NCBI RefSeq assembly: GCF_041909755.1
Contig: NZ_JAYRCW010000010.1
Location: forward strand, 1 to 41,519
Origin: Sandaracinobacteroides sp041909755
Lineage (GTDB): Bacteria; Pseudomonadota; Alphaproteobacteria; Sphingomonadales; Sphingomonadaceae
DNA length: 41,519 nucleotides
Reading direction: 5' to 3'
The position numbers were made by a program, and so were the translations under genes. Each line of letters starts with the position of its first letter. Position 1 is the stretch's first letter. Of the stretch, positions 40,980 to 41,519 are shown one piece after another. A model generated the notes under the pieces. The model was given only the letters and a program-made list of their open reading frames with translations. It did no database searches and was not told the origin of the DNA.

Positions 40980-41519
40980 GTGCCGAGATCGAAGATCGAG
41001 CTACGCCATGTGCGTTACATCATGGCCGCGGCTGAGAGCGGCAGCTTCCGGCGCGCGGCTCAGGACCTCGGCGTCGAGCAGTCGGCGATCAGCCGGCGCA
41101 TCCGTGATGTCGAGGATGAGATCGGTGCCAAGCTGTTCCGCCGTCACAGCGCTGGCGTCGACCTCACGGAGATCGGCAAGCAGTTTCTGCACCAAGCCAG
41201 CCCCGGCGCACATCAGATCGGTTCGGCACTCGCACGCGCGCGGACCGGGGCGGCGAAAGGGCGATATCTCACGGTTGGCGTCTTCGGGCCACTGACCATG
41301 GGGTTCCTGCCGGAACTCTTCGGCGCCTTTCGGTGGGACAGGCCGGGCACCCGCCTGCGCTTCAGCGAAGCGAGCACGCCTGACCTCATCGCGGCCGTGC
41401 GGCGCGGGCAGTTGGATATCGGTGTTGTAGCCGAGGCTTCGCCTGGGCAGGGCTATGCCATCACCCATCTTTGGGAAGAACCCGTCTACCTGGCAATGCC
41501 GGAAGGTGACCCGCTCGCC
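40980..41519 (+). CDS. LysR-family transcriptional regulator (3' end outside window)
   Basis: The first 180 codons of a LysR-type regulator; the frame runs off the window without a stop. The N-terminal helix-turn-helix is seen as RHVRYIMAAAESGSFRRAAQ (9-28) and DLGVEQSAISRRIRDVEDEI (29-48), followed by GAKLFRRHSAGVDLTEIGKQF. The substrate-binding domain begins near residue 92 (RYLTVGVFGPLTMGFLPELF). The start is GTG at 40980: TAA at 40965 closes the frame upstream and GGGGAA at 40969-40974 is six bases away. It is cargo or control of the island; the ligand is unknown. Confidence 0.88.
   Translation, partial: MPRSKIELRHVRYIMAAAESGSFRRAAQDLGVEQSAISRRIRDVEDEIGAKLFRRHSAGVDLTEIGKQFLHQASPGAHQIGSALARARTGAAKGRYLTVGVFGPLTMGFLPELFGAFRWDRPGTRLRFSEASTPDLIAAVRRGQLDIGVVAEASPGQGYAITHLWEEPVYLAMPEGDPLA

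Overview
The window is a GC-rich alphaproteobacterial chromosome segment, most likely from the order Sphingomonadales. Evidence for this is the AddAB helicase-nuclease, a secreted protein with the PEPxxWA-type C-terminal sorting tail, an S5 ribosomal protein with an RG-rich head, and the fused str-S10-spc-alpha ribosomal cluster. The order-level call is inference from gene content, because no search was run.

Layout. Bases 1-4527 hold the end of addB, complete addA and trxA. Bases 4552-6736 hold a GST-like gene and argJ on the minus strand. A discoidin-like PEP-CTERM protein (6869-7471) precedes secA (7651-10446), which ends in a terminator and a 102-base tandem repeat. A DUF423 membrane protein follows. 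Bases 11340-13763 form an A+T-richer inserted patch: a SinI-family restriction endonuclease convergent with a C5 cytosine methyltransferase, a small unrecognised gene, and a perfect 16-base palindrome in front of the endonuclease. Host-like genes resume with a YdjM-like membrane protein, a crotonase, a secreted amidohydrolase and a DUF1003 protein (13905-17478).

Bases 17778-36542 are one long translation and secretion cluster. It runs rpsL-rpsG-fusA-tuf, then rpsJ-rplC-rplD-rplW-rplB-rpsS-rplV-rpsC-rplP-rpmC-rpsQ-rplN-rplX-rplE-rpsN-rpsH-rplF-rplR-rpsE-rpmD-rplO-secY-adk, then rpsM-rpsK-rpoA-rplQ. Most gene junctions are tight or overlapping. The exceptions (before rpsL, tuf/rpsJ, rpsJ/rplC, rpsC/rplP, rplO/secY, adk/rpsM, rpsK/rpoA) nearly all carry a clear stem-loop, so the spacers look like designed control points. 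A strong terminator ends the cluster after rplQ. A hotdog thioesterase and guaA follow.

The right end is the start of a mobile island. Directly after the 3' end of guaA, a known integration hotspot, lie an A+T-rich spacer with five TGACGG hexamers, a P4-type tyrosine integrase, a convergent AlpA-like regulator and a LysR regulator that runs off the window. The island's far end and cargo are not visible. The least ordinary parts are this guaA-linked island with its candidate integrase sites, the SinI-like restriction-modification patch, and the series of stem-loops between ribosomal genes.
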